Shown here piece by piece: positions 44,765 to 53,961 of a DNA stretch of 64,000 bases. A program made the position numbers and the translations under genes. Origin of the DNA: Hyphomicrobiales bacterium. GTDB taxonomy: Bacteria > Pseudomonadota > Alphaproteobacteria > Rhizobiales > Rhizobiaceae. The stretch is from NCBI GenBank assembly GCA_900473915.1, contig UCNG01000014.1:32745-96744 (forward strand), read 5' to 3'. Position 1 is the stretch's first letter. Each line of letters starts with the position of its first letter. Under the pieces are notes generated by a model. The model searched no databases. It was given only the letters and a program-made list of their open reading frames with translations, and had not been told where the DNA came from.

Positions 44765-46222
44765 ATGTATCTCGGGATCGATCTAGGAACATCGGGTGTC
44801 AAGGCGCTATTGATCGATGACGGACAGACAGTGATCGGCTCGGCCCACGGCGAACTGGATGTTTCGCGCCCCCATCCGGGCTGGAGCGAACAGGACCCAA
44901 CCCAGTGGATCAAGGCCTGCCGTACCGCAATCGACGGTCTGCGTGCGGCCCACCCGACGGAGTTTTCGGCGATTGCCGGTATCGGCCTGTCCGGCCAGAT
45001 GCATGGCGCTACCCTGCTGGACGAACAGGATCAGGTGCTACGTCCCTGCATCCTGTGGAACGATACGCGCAGCTATCGCGAAGCAGCCGCACTCGATGCC
45101 GATCCGGCCTTTCGCGCCATCACCGGCAATATCGTCTTTCCGGGCTTTACAGCGCCCAAGCTCGTCTGGGTTGCCAATAACGAACCCGCTATTTTCACAC
45201 GTATCCGTAAGGTGCTGCTGCCGAAGGACTATCTGCGCCTCTGGCTGACCGGCGAATATGTGTCGGATATGTCGGATTCAGCAGGCACGAGCTGGCTCGA
45301 TACCGGTGCGCGCCGCTGGTCACATGAGCTTCTGGACAAGACCAGCCTTGATGAAAACCAGATGCCGCGTCTTGCAGAAGGCACGGACGCAACCGGGAGG
45401 CTGCGGGCTGAGCTTGCCGCCGAATGGGGAATCGTCGGTCAGCCGGTCGTGGCGGGCGGTGCTGGCGACAATGCCGCGTCGGCCTGCGGCATGGGTACGG
45501 TCAAGCCCGGCCATGCCTTCGTTTCGCTCGGCACATCAGGTGTACTTTTCGCGGCGAACGGCGCTTATCAGCCGAAGCCGGAAAGCGCGGTTCACGCCTT
45601 CTGCCACGCCCTGCCCGACACCTGGCACCAGATGGGCGTCATTCTGTCCGCAGCGAGCGCGCTCGACTGGTATGCGCGGCTTGTCGGCAAAACGGCCCAC
45701 GAACTCGACAAGGCACTCGGCGACACGCTGCATGCGCCGGGCAGCGCGACCTTCCTGCCCTATCTCTCGGGCGAACGCACCCCGTATAACGATGCGAAGA
45801 TACGCGGCGTGTTTTCCGGTCTGGAACATGAATCCGATCAGCGCGCATTGACGCAGGCCGTGTTGGAAGGCGTCGCCTTCGCGATCCGCGACAACCTCGC
45901 CGCACTGCAATCGGCAGGAACAGAAATCAGGTCGCTCACCGCCGTCGGTGGCGGCTCACGCTCCGCCTATTGGCTGAAGGCAATTGCGACCGCCTTGAAT
46001 GTGCCGATTGCCTTGCCGGAAGAAGGCGATTTCGGCGGGGCTTTTGGCGCCGCGCGTCTGGGTCTCATCGCCGCTACGGGTGTTGATCCGCTGGCTGTCT
46101 GCACACCGCCGCGGACCGAGCGGACCATAGAGCCGGAAGCGCCCCTGATCCCGGTCTATGAGGAAGCCTATCAGCGCTATCACGCCCTTTATCCGGCACT
46201 TCACGCCATCGCCGGTTCGTGA
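44765..46222 (+). CDS. xylB: Xylulokinase
   Basis: 485 residues, FGGY family. YLGIDLGTSGVKALLIDD opens the N-terminal domain, GLSGQMHGATLLD is the substrate-side motif of xylulokinases, GGAGDNAASACGMG carries the catalytic Asp, and FLPYLSGERTPYND with VGGGSRSAYWLKAIA marks the C-terminal nucleotide domain. It phosphorylates D-xylulose to D-xylulose 5-phosphate for the pentose phosphate pathway. ATG follows CAGGAG. It is co-transcribed with xylA. Confidence 0.95.
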   Translation: MYLGIDLGTSGVKALLIDDGQTVIGSAHGELDVSRPHPGWSEQDPTQWIKACRTAIDGLRAAHPTEFSAIAGIGLSGQMHGATLLDEQDQVLRPCILWNDTRSYREAAALDADPAFRAITGNIVFPGFTAPKLVWVANNEPAIFTRIRKVLLPKDYLRLWLTGEYVSDMSDSAGTSWLDTGARRWSHELLDKTSLDENQMPRLAEGTDATGRLRAELAAEWGIVGQPVVAGGAGDNAASACGMGTVKPGHAFVSLGTSGVLFAANGAYQPKPESAVHAFCHALPDTWHQMGVILSAASALDWYARLVGKTAHELDKALGDTLHAPGSATFLPYLSGERTPYNDAKIRGVFSGLEHESDQRALTQAVLEGVAFAIRDNLAALQSAGTEIRSLTAVGGGSRSAYWLKAIATALNVPIALPEEGDFGGAFGAARLGLIAATGVDPLAVCTPPRTERTIEPEAPLIPVYEEAYQRYHALYPALHAIAGS

Positions 46223-46271
46223 TGCTGCCGCACACAATCAGACATGAACGTCATTCGAACGGGAGGACATA

Positions 46272-47579
46272 ATGAGCACCGGATTTTTCGGCGACATTCA
46301 AAAGGTTAAATATGAGGGGCCGGACAGCGACAACCCGCTGGCGTTCCGCCACTACAATCCGGATGAAATCGTGCTGGGCAAGCGCATGGAAGACCATCTG
46401 CGCTTCGCGGTCGCCTACTGGCACAGCTTTGCCTGGGAGGGTGGCGATCCGTTCGGTGGTCGCACCTTCGACCGCCCATGGTATTCGAACGAGCTGGATG
46501 CGGCAAAACTCAAGGCTGACGTGGCTTTCGAGTTTTTCTCCCTGCTCGGCGCGCCCTATTATTGCTTCCACGATGCCGATGTGCGGCCAGAGGGACGCAA
46601 CTTTGCGGAAAATACGCGCTATCTGAACGAGATCGTCGACATATTCGAGAAGAAGCAGGCCGAAACCGGCGTAAAGCTTCTCTGGGGCACCGCCAACCTT
46701 TTCTCCAACCGCCGCTATATGGCGGGCGCTGCAACCAATCCCGATCCGGACGTGTTCGCCTTTGCCGCCGCGACCGTGAAAAGCTGCATTGATGCGACCA
46801 AACGGCTCGGCGGCGAGAACTATGTGCTGTGGGGCGGTCGCGAAGGCTATGAAACGCTGCTCAACACCGATCTTGGCCGCGAGCTTGACCAGATGGGACG
46901 TTTCCTCAATCTGGTGGTGGAATACAAGCACAAGATCGGCTTCAAGGGCACGATCCTGATCGAACCGAAGCCGCAGGAACCGACCAAGCATCAATATGAT
47001 TACGATGTCGCGACGGTCTATGGCTTCCTAAAGCGTTACGGCCTCGAAAACGAGGTGAAGCTCAATATCGAGCAGGGCCACGCCATTCTCGCCGGTCACT
47101 CCTTCGAGCATGAACTCGCGCTTGCCCGCGCGCTTGGCATTTTCGGTTCCATTGACATGAACCGCAATGACTATCAGTCCGGCTGGGACACGGACCAATT
47201 CCCGAACAATGTGCCGGAAATGGCGCTTGCCTATTATCAGGTCCTGCTTGCAGGCGGCTTCACGACCGGCGGCACCAATTTCGACGCCAAGCTGCGCCGT
47301 CAGTCGCTCGATCCGCAGGATTTGCTGATCGGTCATATCGGCGGCATGGATTGCTGCGCGCGCGGGCTGAAAGCCGCCGCCGGAATGCTCGAAGATGGCG
47401 CATTGTCCAACCCGCTCAACGAGCGTTATGCCGGCTGGAACGGCGACTTCGGCAAGAAGCTTCTGACCGGCCTCTCGCTCGATCAGATTACAGCCGAAGT
47501 GGAAGCGAAGGATATCAATCCGCAGCCAAAATCCGGCCGTCAGGAATATCTCGAAAACATCGTCAATCGGTATGTCTGA
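46272..47579 (+). CDS. xylA: Xylose isomerase
   Basis: 435 residues, the usual length of class II enzymes. [14 protein letters not shown] lies near the N-terminus; [13 protein letters not shown] holds catalytic His100 and Asp103; [16 protein letters not shown] supplies metal ligands; [20 protein letters not shown] carries the remaining metal-site residues. It converts D-xylose to D-xylulose. ATG follows GGGAGGACATA, 49 bases after the xylB stop. A strong terminator follows. Confidence 0.96.
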   Translation: MSTGFFGDIQKVKYEGPDSDNPLAFRHYNPDEIVLGKRMEDHLRFAVAYWHSFAWEGGDPFGGRTFDRPWYSNELDAAKLKADVAFEFFSLLGAPYYCFHDADVRPEGRNFAENTRYLNEIVDIFEKKQAETGVKLLWGTANLFSNRRYMAGAATNPDPDVFAFAAATVKSCIDATKRLGGENYVLWGGREGYETLLNTDLGRELDQMGRFLNLVVEYKHKIGFKGTILIEPKPQEPTKHQYDYDVATVYGFLKRYGLENEVKLNIEQGHAILAGHSFEHELALARALGIFGSIDMNRNDYQSGWDTDQFPNNVPEMALAYYQVLLAGGFTTGGTNFDAKLRRQSLDPQDLLIGHIGGMDCCARGLKAAAGMLEDGALSNPLNERYAGWNGDFGKKLLTGLSLDQITAEVEAKDINPQPKSGRQEYLENIVNRYV

Positions 47580-47601
47580 ACCGGCAAAGCGGCGATAATA
47601 A

Positions 47602-47624
47602 AAAGGGCGCCACTCGCGCCCTTT
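47602..47624. terminator. Bidirectional terminator between xylA and the dehydrogenase gene
   Basis: AAAGGGCGC (47602-47610) and GCGCCCTTT (47616-47624) form a perfect 9-bp stem with a 5-base loop. T-rich DNA follows on the plus strand and an A-run precedes it, so it can serve both convergent operons. Confidence 0.85.
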
Positions 47625-47644
47625 CTTCTATTACATATCGATTT

Positions 47645-48817
47645 CTAAAGCTTGACCCAGCCACCGTTTTTCTGTGACGAACGCACGCAGGCATCGATGA
47701 AGGCAACGCCCTTCAAGCCGTCATCGACGGTTGGATAGATCACCGCGCTATCCGGCTTCTTACCGTTGCGATGGGCCTCAATGGCATTGGCCGCTTCCGA
47801 ATAGATGGTGGCGAAAGCCTCCAGATAGCCCTCGGGGTGTCCCGCCGGTACGCGGGTCACGCGCGCGGCAGCGGAACCCACACCCGCCCCGCCCCGCGTG
47901 ATGAGCCGCTTTTGCTCGCCAAAAGGCGTGAACCAGAGATAGTTCGGGTCTTCCTGCGCCCACTCGATGCCGCCCTTTGTGCCATAGACGCGCAGGCGCA
48001 GTGCATTTTCATTGCCCGGCGCAACCTGGCTGCACCAGAGCATGCCCTTGGCCCCGCCTGCGAAACGGAGCATCACATGCGCGTTGTCGTCGAGACGCCG
48101 TCCCTCGACAAAACTGTCGAGATCGGCAGCAAGGCTGTCGAGCGTGAGACCGGTCACGAAGGAGGCGAGATTGAAGGCATGCGTTCCGATATCGCCGGTT
48201 GCGCCGCCCAGTCCCGATTGCGCCGGATCGGTACGCCAGACGGCGCCCTTGGCACCTGTCGCCTCCACCGCTTCTGTGAGCCAGTCCTGCGCATATTCCA
48301 CCTGTACCACGCGAAGATCGCCAAGATCGCCATTGGCGATCATCTCGCGCGCCTGTCGCACCATCGGATAGCCGGTGTAATTATGCGTCAGGACGAACAG
48401 GGCTCCGCTTTCATCGGCGACCTTCTTCAGCTTCTTTGCATCGGCAAGCGTAGAAGTCAGCGGCTTGTCGCAGATGACATGGATGCCGCGTCGCAAAAAC
48501 TCCTTGGCAGCTTCGTAATGAACATGGTTCGGCGTCACGATGGAAACGGCTTCGATCCCGTTTTTCAGGCGCGCCTCGCGAATGGCCATGTCCTTGTAGC
48601 TGGAATAGATGCGGTCTTCGGCCAGTCCCAGTTCTCGGCCAGAGGCCTGCGCCTTTTCCGCTGATGACGACAAAGCGCCTGCAACCAGTTCGAACCGATT
48701 GTCGAGCCGCGCCGCCATGCGATGAACGCCGCCGATAAAAGCGCCAGCACCGCCGCCCACCATGCCGAGGCGAATGCGTGGAACGGCCGTTTCCTTGGTT
48801 TTAGCTTCGATGGTCAT
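47645..48817 (-). CDS. Gfo/Idh/MocA-family sugar dehydrogenase
   Basis: 390 residues from ATG 48817, after GAGGAC. The Rossmann domain opens IRLGMVGGGAGAFIGGVH; VSIVTPNHVHYEAA and HVICDKPLTSTL follow, the latter being the EKP-type motif with the catalytic lysine. The C-terminal half is the family's beta-sheet domain, with GDIGTHAFNLASF. It uses NAD(P) to oxidise or reduce a sugar or cyclitol, perhaps at C3. It is the last gene of the transporter operon and pairs with the TIM-barrel isomerase just before it. The sugar is unknown. Confidence 0.88.
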   Translation of the reverse strand: MTIEAKTKETAVPRIRLGMVGGGAGAFIGGVHRMAARLDNRFELVAGALSSSAEKAQASGRELGLAEDRIYSSYKDMAIREARLKNGIEAVSIVTPNHVHYEAAKEFLRRGIHVICDKPLTSTLADAKKLKKVADESGALFVLTHNYTGYPMVRQAREMIANGDLGDLRVVQVEYAQDWLTEAVEATGAKGAVWRTDPAQSGLGGATGDIGTHAFNLASFVTGLTLDSLAADLDSFVEGRRLDDNAHVMLRFAGGAKGMLWCSQVAPGNENALRLRVYGTKGGIEWAQEDPNYLWFTPFGEQKRLITRGGAGVGSAAARVTRVPAGHPEGYLEAFATIYSEAANAIEAHRNGKKPDSAVIYPTVDDGLKGVAFIDACVRSSQKNGGWVKL

Positions 48818-48824
48818 TGCGTCC

Positions 48825-49877
48825 TCATAATCCAAGCATGCGTCGGTTGGCGGCGTCATCGGTGCCGCCGGAGGCGAAATCATCGAACGCCTTGTCGGTG
48901 ACACGGATGATATGCGCCTTCACGAACTCAGCGCCTTCACGCGCACCATCTTCCGGGTGCTTCAGCGCACATTCCCATTCGACCACGGCCCAGCCGTCAA
49001 AATCGTTCGCGGCCATCTTGGAGAATACCGCGCCGAAATCAACCTGACCGTCGCCCAGCGAACGGAAGCGGCCCGCGCGGTTCACCCAGCCCTGATAGCC
49101 GCCATAGACGCCCTGCCGCCCGGTCGGATTGAACTCTGCATCCTTGACGTGAAACATCTTGATGCGGTCCTTGTAGATGTCGATATTGTCCAGATAATCG
49201 AGGCATTGCAGGACATAATGCGACGGGTCGTAGAGCATATTGGCCCGCGGGTGATTTTTGACCTGCTCCAGAAACATCTCGAAGGTCACGCCATCATGCA
49301 GATCTTCGCCCGGATGGATTTCATAGCAGATATCGACGCCATGGTCCTCGGCATGATCGAGGATCGGCTTCCAGCGGCGGGCGAGTTCCTCAAATGCCGT
49401 TTCCACCAGACCGGAAGGACGCTGCGGCCATGGATAGATGAATGGCCATGCCAGCGCGCCGGAGAAGGTGGCATGCGCGCCGATGCCCAGATTGCGCGAG
49501 GCGCGGATCGCCATCTTTACCTGCTCGACCGCCCATTGCTGGCGCGCTTTTGGGTTGCCGCGCACTTCCGGCACGGCGAAACCGTCAAACGCTTCGTCAT
49601 AAGCCGGGTGCACCGCAACAAGCTGGCCCTGCAAATGGGTCGAAAGCTCGGTGACTTCGACACCGTTCTGGCGTGCCACACCAGCGAATTCGTCGCAATA
49701 ATCCTTGGATTCAGAAGCCTTTTTCAGATCGATCAGTTGGCTCGCCCATGTCGGAACCTGCACCCCGACATAGCCCTTTTCGGCAGCCCATTTGGTGATG
49801 CCATCCCATGTGTTGAACGGCGCTTCATCGCCTGCGAACTGCCCGAGAAAAATGCCCGGCCCCTTGATCGTCTTCAT
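48825..49877 (-). CDS. TIM-barrel sugar isomerase/epimerase (AP-endonuclease-2-like fold)
   Basis: 350 residues. Metal-ligand motifs are YEIHPGED, LYDPSHYV, FHVKDAEF and WAVVEWECAL, as expected for xylose-isomerase-like TIM barrels such as IolE and IolI. It lies 7 bases before the dehydrogenase gene and 57 bases after the binding-protein gene, with a hairpin between. Isomerase/dehydrogenase pairs of this kind process keto-sugars or inositols. It lacks the features of true XylA and does not duplicate the xylose pathway. Confidence 0.86.
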   Translation of the reverse strand: MKTIKGPGIFLGQFAGDEAPFNTWDGITKWAAEKGYVGVQVPTWASQLIDLKKASESKDYCDEFAGVARQNGVEVTELSTHLQGQLVAVHPAYDEAFDGFAVPEVRGNPKARQQWAVEQVKMAIRASRNLGIGAHATFSGALAWPFIYPWPQRPSGLVETAFEELARRWKPILDHAEDHGVDICYEIHPGEDLHDGVTFEMFLEQVKNHPRANMLYDPSHYVLQCLDYLDNIDIYKDRIKMFHVKDAEFNPTGRQGVYGGYQGWVNRAGRFRSLGDGQVDFGAVFSKMAANDFDGWAVVEWECALKHPEDGAREGAEFVKAHIIRVTDKAFDDFASGGTDDAANRRMLGL

Positions 49878-49901
49878 CGAAACTCCTCCAGAATGAATTA
49901 A

Positions 49902-49925
49902 GGCGCGCCTCTGACGAGGCGCGCC
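49902..49925 (-). other. Intercistronic hairpin after the binding-protein gene
   Basis: GGCGCGCCTC (49902-49911) and GAGGCGCGCC (49916-49925) form a perfect 10-bp stem with a 4-base loop. TTAATTC follows in the direction of transcription, a weak T-run. It may give partial termination or protect the upstream message. Confidence 0.7.
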
Positions 49926-49934
49926 GAACCGTGA

Positions 49935-50897
49935 TCAGAATGGCGAATCCGGGAAATAGAAGTCCTTGGCGTTATCCTTCGTGACGAGCGTCGCGTCGAG
50001 GATGTAATTGCCGCTCACCGGAATCTGATCGTAGAAATGACCAGCGGCAAGCTGCATTGCCGTCGAAACCATCGCTGGCGGATAGAGAACATCGACCGGC
50101 ACCAGCTTGTCGCCATCCATCACCTTCTTGATCATGTCCTTGGAGCCAGCTCCGCCCACGACGTACTGAATGTCGCTGCGGTTCGCCTGCTTGATGGCTT
50201 CCAGAACGCCAACAGCCATATCGTCATCCTGGCACCAGACCACATCGATCTTCGGATATTTGGTCAGGAAGTCCTGCATGACGCGGAAGGCATCGTCGCG
50301 GTTCCAGTTGCCATACTGGCGGTCCAGAACCTTCACGTTGGAGCCTTCGATGCCCTTGTCGAAACCATCCTGACGCTGCTGGTCGATCGGGATTGGCAGG
50401 CCGCGAATGACAACGACCTGTGCATCGGGCGTGGTCTTCTTGATATATTCGCCAGCCACCTGTCCGAGCGCCGGGTTGTTGCCGGCCACGTAGAGATCAC
50501 GGATGGTATTGTCGTTGCTGCTCGGCGCGCGGTCGACCAGAGCGACAAAAGTTCCCTTGTCCTTGATCTCCTTGATGGCGTTGACGAGCGGATCAGGATC
50601 GGTTGGCAGAACGACCAGTCCGTCGAGGCCCTGTACGGCCAGATCCTGCAACGCATTCGCCTGCGATGCCGCATCGGGCGACGTCTTGACGATGACGTTG
50701 AGGCCCGGATGCTCTTCCATCAGGAGCTTCGCCACGCGTTCGGCGTGATAGACGACGCCCGCCGTCCAGCCGTGATCGGCCGCCGGGATCGACACGCCAA
50801 TCGTCACTTTCTTGTCCTGTGCACTTGCCGCGCCGCCAAAGGCCAGCGCACCCGCCGTCAGAGCGGCGAAAGCAAGCTTCATCAAATTCCCTCGCAT
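49935..50897 (-). CDS. Monosaccharide ABC transporter substrate-binding protein (RbsB-like)
   Basis: 320 residues from ATG 50897, after GGAGGAAG. A signal peptide (LAFAALTAGALAFGGAASA) precedes a type I periplasmic binding fold: VTIGVSIPAADHGWTAGVVYH, LDGLVVLPTDPDPLVNAI and VVWCQDDDMAVGVLEAI, similar to ribose/allose binding proteins. The ligand is unknown. A longer frame upstream belongs to the permease region and is rejected. Confidence 0.9.
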   Translation of the reverse strand: MRGNLMKLAFAALTAGALAFGGAASAQDKKVTIGVSIPAADHGWTAGVVYHAERVAKLLMEEHPGLNVIVKTSPDAASQANALQDLAVQGLDGLVVLPTDPDPLVNAIKEIKDKGTFVALVDRAPSSNDNTIRDLYVAGNNPALGQVAGEYIKKTTPDAQVVVIRGLPIPIDQQRQDGFDKGIEGSNVKVLDRQYGNWNRDDAFRVMQDFLTKYPKIDVVWCQDDDMAVGVLEAIKQANRSDIQYVVGGAGSKDMIKKVMDGDKLVPVDVLYPPAMVSTAMQLAAGHFYDQIPVSGNYILDATLVTKDNAKDFYFPDSPF

Positions 50898-50976
50898 AGT
50901 CTTCCTCCCAGTAAACGCGGGGCTCTCATTCCTCTCTGGCTGGAATCGCCCCACCAATCCCGCCAATCTCCAAAAC

Positions 50977-51978
50977 CTATCTCCGCGCCAGCGAGCGCTG
51001 CACCAGCATCGCGATAATGATAATCGCGCCCTGAATGGCTCCCAGCAGATATTCGCTGACGAAACTCGACAGCAGCATGATATTTCCGATGATTTCCAGT
51101 ATGAACGCGCCGCAGATCGTGCCCCATACGCGACCGACGCCGCCGCGCAGCGCCGTGCCGCCAACAACGACTGCCGTGATCGCCTGCAATTCCCACATAA
51201 GGCCTGTGGTGGCAGAAGTGGAACCAAGGCGCGGGACATAGAGGAGCACGGCGACAGCAACGCAAAGCCCTTGGATAACGAAAGCAATGGTGCGCACCTT
51301 CTTGACTGAAATGCCGGAATAGCGCGCCACGTCTTCGTTCGATCCTACCGCAATGACATGGCGGCCATAGCGTGTCCGATAAAGGACGAATGCCGCGAGC
51401 GCCGCCGTCACGAAAATCACGATAACCGGTACGGGCACTCCAAGCACGGAACCGAAATAGGCGGGACGATAAAGCGCCTGAATATCAGGATTGCGCAAGG
51501 TGATCGCGCCCCCCTGCGACAGCCATGTCGTGAGACCGCGATAGATACCCATCGTACCCAGCGTGGCGATAAATGGCTCAATGCCGCCAACTGTCGTTAT
51601 GAGGCCGTTCAACAGGCCGCAGGCTGCACCGACGATCAGCGCCAGCATAACAGCGGCGATCAACATCATTACCGGATCGGCAATCACCCCGCTATTCATG
51701 AAAAGGATCATGATACTGGCAACGAACGCCACCATCGCGCCCACCGACAGATCAAGCCCGCCGGATGAAATCACGTAAGTTGCGCCAAGCGCGATAATGG
51801 CGATGAATGCACTGCGCGTTGCGACATTGAGAAGATTGTCGATGTTGATGAAATTCGGGTTGGCAATTGTACCCAGAACAAGCAGCAGGGCAAGCGCCAC
51901 AAAAGGCGCAATCGCCCGCAGATCCCAATCCTTGGACGTCCTCGGCATTCTGCTTTTATCGGTCGCAACCTGTGTCAT
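50977..51978 (-). CDS. Monosaccharide ABC transporter permease (RbsC-like)
   Basis: 333 residues with eight to ten transmembrane helices. TYVISSGGLDLSVGAMVAFVA is the conserved segment of this permease family, followed by ALIVGAACGLLNGLI and VVVGGTALRGGVGRVWG. ATG 51978 follows GGGAAA. It lies 21 bases after the ATPase gene and pairs with it to form the membrane channel. Confidence 0.9.
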   Translation of the reverse strand: MTQVATDKSRMPRTSKDWDLRAIAPFVALALLLVLGTIANPNFINIDNLLNVATRSAFIAIIALGATYVISSGGLDLSVGAMVAFVASIMILFMNSGVIADPVMMLIAAVMLALIVGAACGLLNGLITTVGGIEPFIATLGTMGIYRGLTTWLSQGGAITLRNPDIQALYRPAYFGSVLGVPVPVIVIFVTAALAAFVLYRTRYGRHVIAVGSNEDVARYSGISVKKVRTIAFVIQGLCVAVAVLLYVPRLGSTSATTGLMWELQAITAVVVGGTALRGGVGRVWGTICGAFILEIIGNIMLLSSFVSEYLLGAIQGAIIIIAMLVQRSLARR

Positions 51979-51999
51979 CTATTTCCCACTTTATTGTTT

Positions 52000-53523
52000 T
52001 TATGCGGCGTTTTCAGCTTCAACGCCGGTTGCAAGCACGACGATATCATGTTCCGTCATGCGGTCGCCGGATACCTCACCGGCAATCCGCCCTTCCCGCA
52101 TCACGACGATGCGGTCGCAGATACCGATCAGTTCCGGCATTTCCGACGAAACGACGATGATCGATTTCCCCTCATCGGCCAGATTGGCGATGAACTGGTA
52201 GATTTGCTCCTTCGTGCCGACATCGATGCCGCGTGTCGGTTCATCAATGATGACGATGGACGGATCGAGCATCATCATCTTGGCGAGCAAGAGCTTCTGC
52301 TGGTTGCCGCCGGAAAGCTGGCCCGCAAGAATGTCCTTGCGACCAGTACGAATATCGAACTCGCGGATCGCATCATCGAGTGCGGTGCGTTCCCGGTCGC
52401 GATTGATCTGCAAACCGCTCACGAATTTCTTCAGCGACGCAAGCGTCAGGTTGACGCCCAGGTCCTTGGTCAGCAGCAGCCCTTTGCCCTTCCGGTCCTC
52501 GCTGAGATAAACAATCCCCGCCTTCTGGCTTTCATGCGCGTTGCGGAAGTGAACCGGCTTTCCATTGTGGCGCGCATCGCCCTTGCCGGGCCGCAGGCCG
52601 ACGATGCCCTCCATCAGTTCCGTACGGCCCGCGCCGACCAGACCGGCAAAACCAAGTATTTCGCCACGGTTCAGGTAAAAGCTCGCATTCTGCACGTAAC
52701 CCGGCACGCTGAAGTTCTCGATTTCCAAAATGGCAGCGTTGTCATGCTGGCTTGCGCGGTCAGGATAAAGTTTAGCGACATCGCGGCCAACCATCAGCCG
52801 CGCCATATCAGATGGCTGCAATTCCGATGCCAGATGCGCTGAAACGAGCTTGCCGTCACGAAGCACGGTCACACGATCGGATATTTCCTTCACTTCCGGC
52901 AGGCGGTGCGAGATGTAGAGAACCGCAACGCCCTTCGCGCGAATATCGCGAATGACTTTCAGCAGCGCTTCCGTCTCGAAAGGCGTCAGCGAAGCAGTCG
53001 GCTCGTCGAAAATCACCACGCGATGTGGCACCAGCAGCACGCGGGCGATCTGAACGAGCTGGCGCTGCGCAATCGACAGGGAACCCACAACCGCATCGGG
53101 TTCGATATCGGCGCCAAGATCACGGATGGCCTTGCGCGCACCCTCGCGCATCGACTTGTCGTCGACGACCAAGCCCCGGTGAAGCTCACGGCCAAGATAG
53201 ATGTTCTGTGCGACGGTCAGATCGGGGGCGAGCAGGATTTCCTGATGCACGAGCACGATGCCCTGCGCTTCGGCCTCAACCGGCCCCAAGAAGGACACCG
53301 GCTTGCCGTCGATTCGGATTTCTCCGCTCGTCGGGCGCTCATTGCCCGCCAGCAGCTTCATCAGCGTTGATTTTCCGGCACCGTTCTCGCCGATGATCGC
53401 ATGGACTTCGCCGCCGAAAATGCGCAGGTCAATATTCTTCAGAACCTGAACAGGGCCGAATGATTTGGATAGCGATACGGCTTCCAGCAGCGCAGGCCTG
53501 CCATCTTTTTCAGGCCCACTCAT
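52000..53523 (-). CDS. Monosaccharide ABC transporter ATP-binding protein (RbsA-like)
   Basis: 507 residues from ATG 53523. Two fused ATPase domains: the first has [12 protein letters not shown], the second [13 protein letters not shown] and [13 protein letters not shown] with DEPTRGIDVGTK. It is the first full gene of the operon. It has a poor ribosome site of its own, but its ATG overlaps the stop of a short upstream reading frame with a strong ribosome site. A TTG 6 bases upstream is also possible. Confidence 0.9.
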   Translation of the reverse strand: MSGPEKDGRPALLEAVSLSKSFGPVQVLKNIDLRIFGGEVHAIIGENGAGKSTLMKLLAGNERPTSGEIRIDGKPVSFLGPVEAEAQGIVLVHQEILLAPDLTVAQNIYLGRELHRGLVVDDKSMREGARKAIRDLGADIEPDAVVGSLSIAQRQLVQIARVLLVPHRVVIFDEPTASLTPFETEALLKVIRDIRAKGVAVLYISHRLPEVKEISDRVTVLRDGKLVSAHLASELQPSDMARLMVGRDVAKLYPDRASQHDNAAILEIENFSVPGYVQNASFYLNRGEILGFAGLVGAGRTELMEGIVGLRPGKGDARHNGKPVHFRNAHESQKAGIVYLSEDRKGKGLLLTKDLGVNLTLASLKKFVSGLQINRDRERTALDDAIREFDIRTGRKDILAGQLSGGNQQKLLLAKMMMLDPSIVIIDEPTRGIDVGTKEQIYQFIANLADEGKSIIVVSSEMPELIGICDRIVVMREGRIAGEVSGDRMTEHDIVVLATGVEAENAA

Positions 53524-53609
53524 AGGCAACCGCCCATGGCGAGCCGCTGCGTGTGACGCTTCCTGAGCACACTTTTTCCCGGTGTTTTGGCCGATACTTC
53601 TGGCTGCAC
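53520..53609 (-). CDS. Putative 29-codon leader ORF before the ATPase gene
   Basis: GTG at 53609 lies 5 bases after a perfect GGGAGGAG (53615-53622). The frame encodes VQPEVSAKTPGKSVLRKRH and ten more residues, and stops in an ATGA overlap with the ATPase start. The product is basic and unlike any family I know. It may couple ribosomes into the ATPase gene. It could also be a chance frame. Confidence 0.4.
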   Translation of the reverse strand: MQPEVSAKTPGKSVLRKRHTQRLAMGGCL

Positions 53610-53655
53610 GTGAACTCCTCCCAAAGCGTCACGAATAAAAGATTAGCTTTCGTTT

Positions 53656-53674
53656 TGAGGTACGTAAAGCAAAA
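53656..53674 (+). promoter_or_regulatory. Motif shared with the xylose control region (TGAGGTACGTAAA)
   Basis: TGAGGTACGTAAAGCAAAA matches the minus-strand sequence at 43630-43648 at 18 of 19 positions. It lies 133 bp before the ATPase start and 47 bp before the leader ORF, a fitting operator position. Confidence 0.6.
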
Positions 53675-53687
53675 TATACGCGTTCTC

Positions 53688-53873
53688 ACATCATCCGTCT
53701 TTGGACATGCCTCGTCGTTCTATCTGCTCGCCTATGATCTGGGTTCCAGCATCGCCGGTGTGGCAGGCGGCTATTTCTGGATTGCCGACGGATGGTCGGC
53801 GGTCGCCGAAATTACCTTCGTCATGCTCGCCCTCGCTTTTGCAGCGGCGCTGGATGCAACCCGTCTGTCATGA
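53688..53873 (+). pseudogene. C-terminal remnant of an MFS transporter
   Basis: The frame encodes SSVFGHASSFYLLAYDLGSS, then IAGVAGGYFWIADGW and a last hydrophobic helix, about 61 residues ending at a TGA. This resembles the last two helices of MFS drug or sugar efflux proteins (the YLxxYxxGSSxAGxxGGxxW pattern). No start, ribosome site or remaining transporter precedes it, so it is a broken gene end left by a deletion or rearrangement, perhaps with its junction between 53674 and 53688. Confidence 0.6.
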
Positions 53874-53961
53874 GGGAAGTAAGGGGCAGGCAAAAAGATA
53901 AAATTTTATGGAACCATATCCTCCGCAGCGCGTTCAAGCGGCTCGGAAGGAGAATAATTGC

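Noticed and set aside
43545-44792. 415-codon open frame antisense to the LacI-type regulator
   Set aside because: It is a reverse-strand shadow of a regulator with a clear helix-turn-helix and ribosome site.
53553-53687. Extension of the MFS remnant upstream as a complete small gene
   Set aside because: The upstream part lies in the control region of the leftward operon, starts without a ribosome site and does not resemble MFS sequence.
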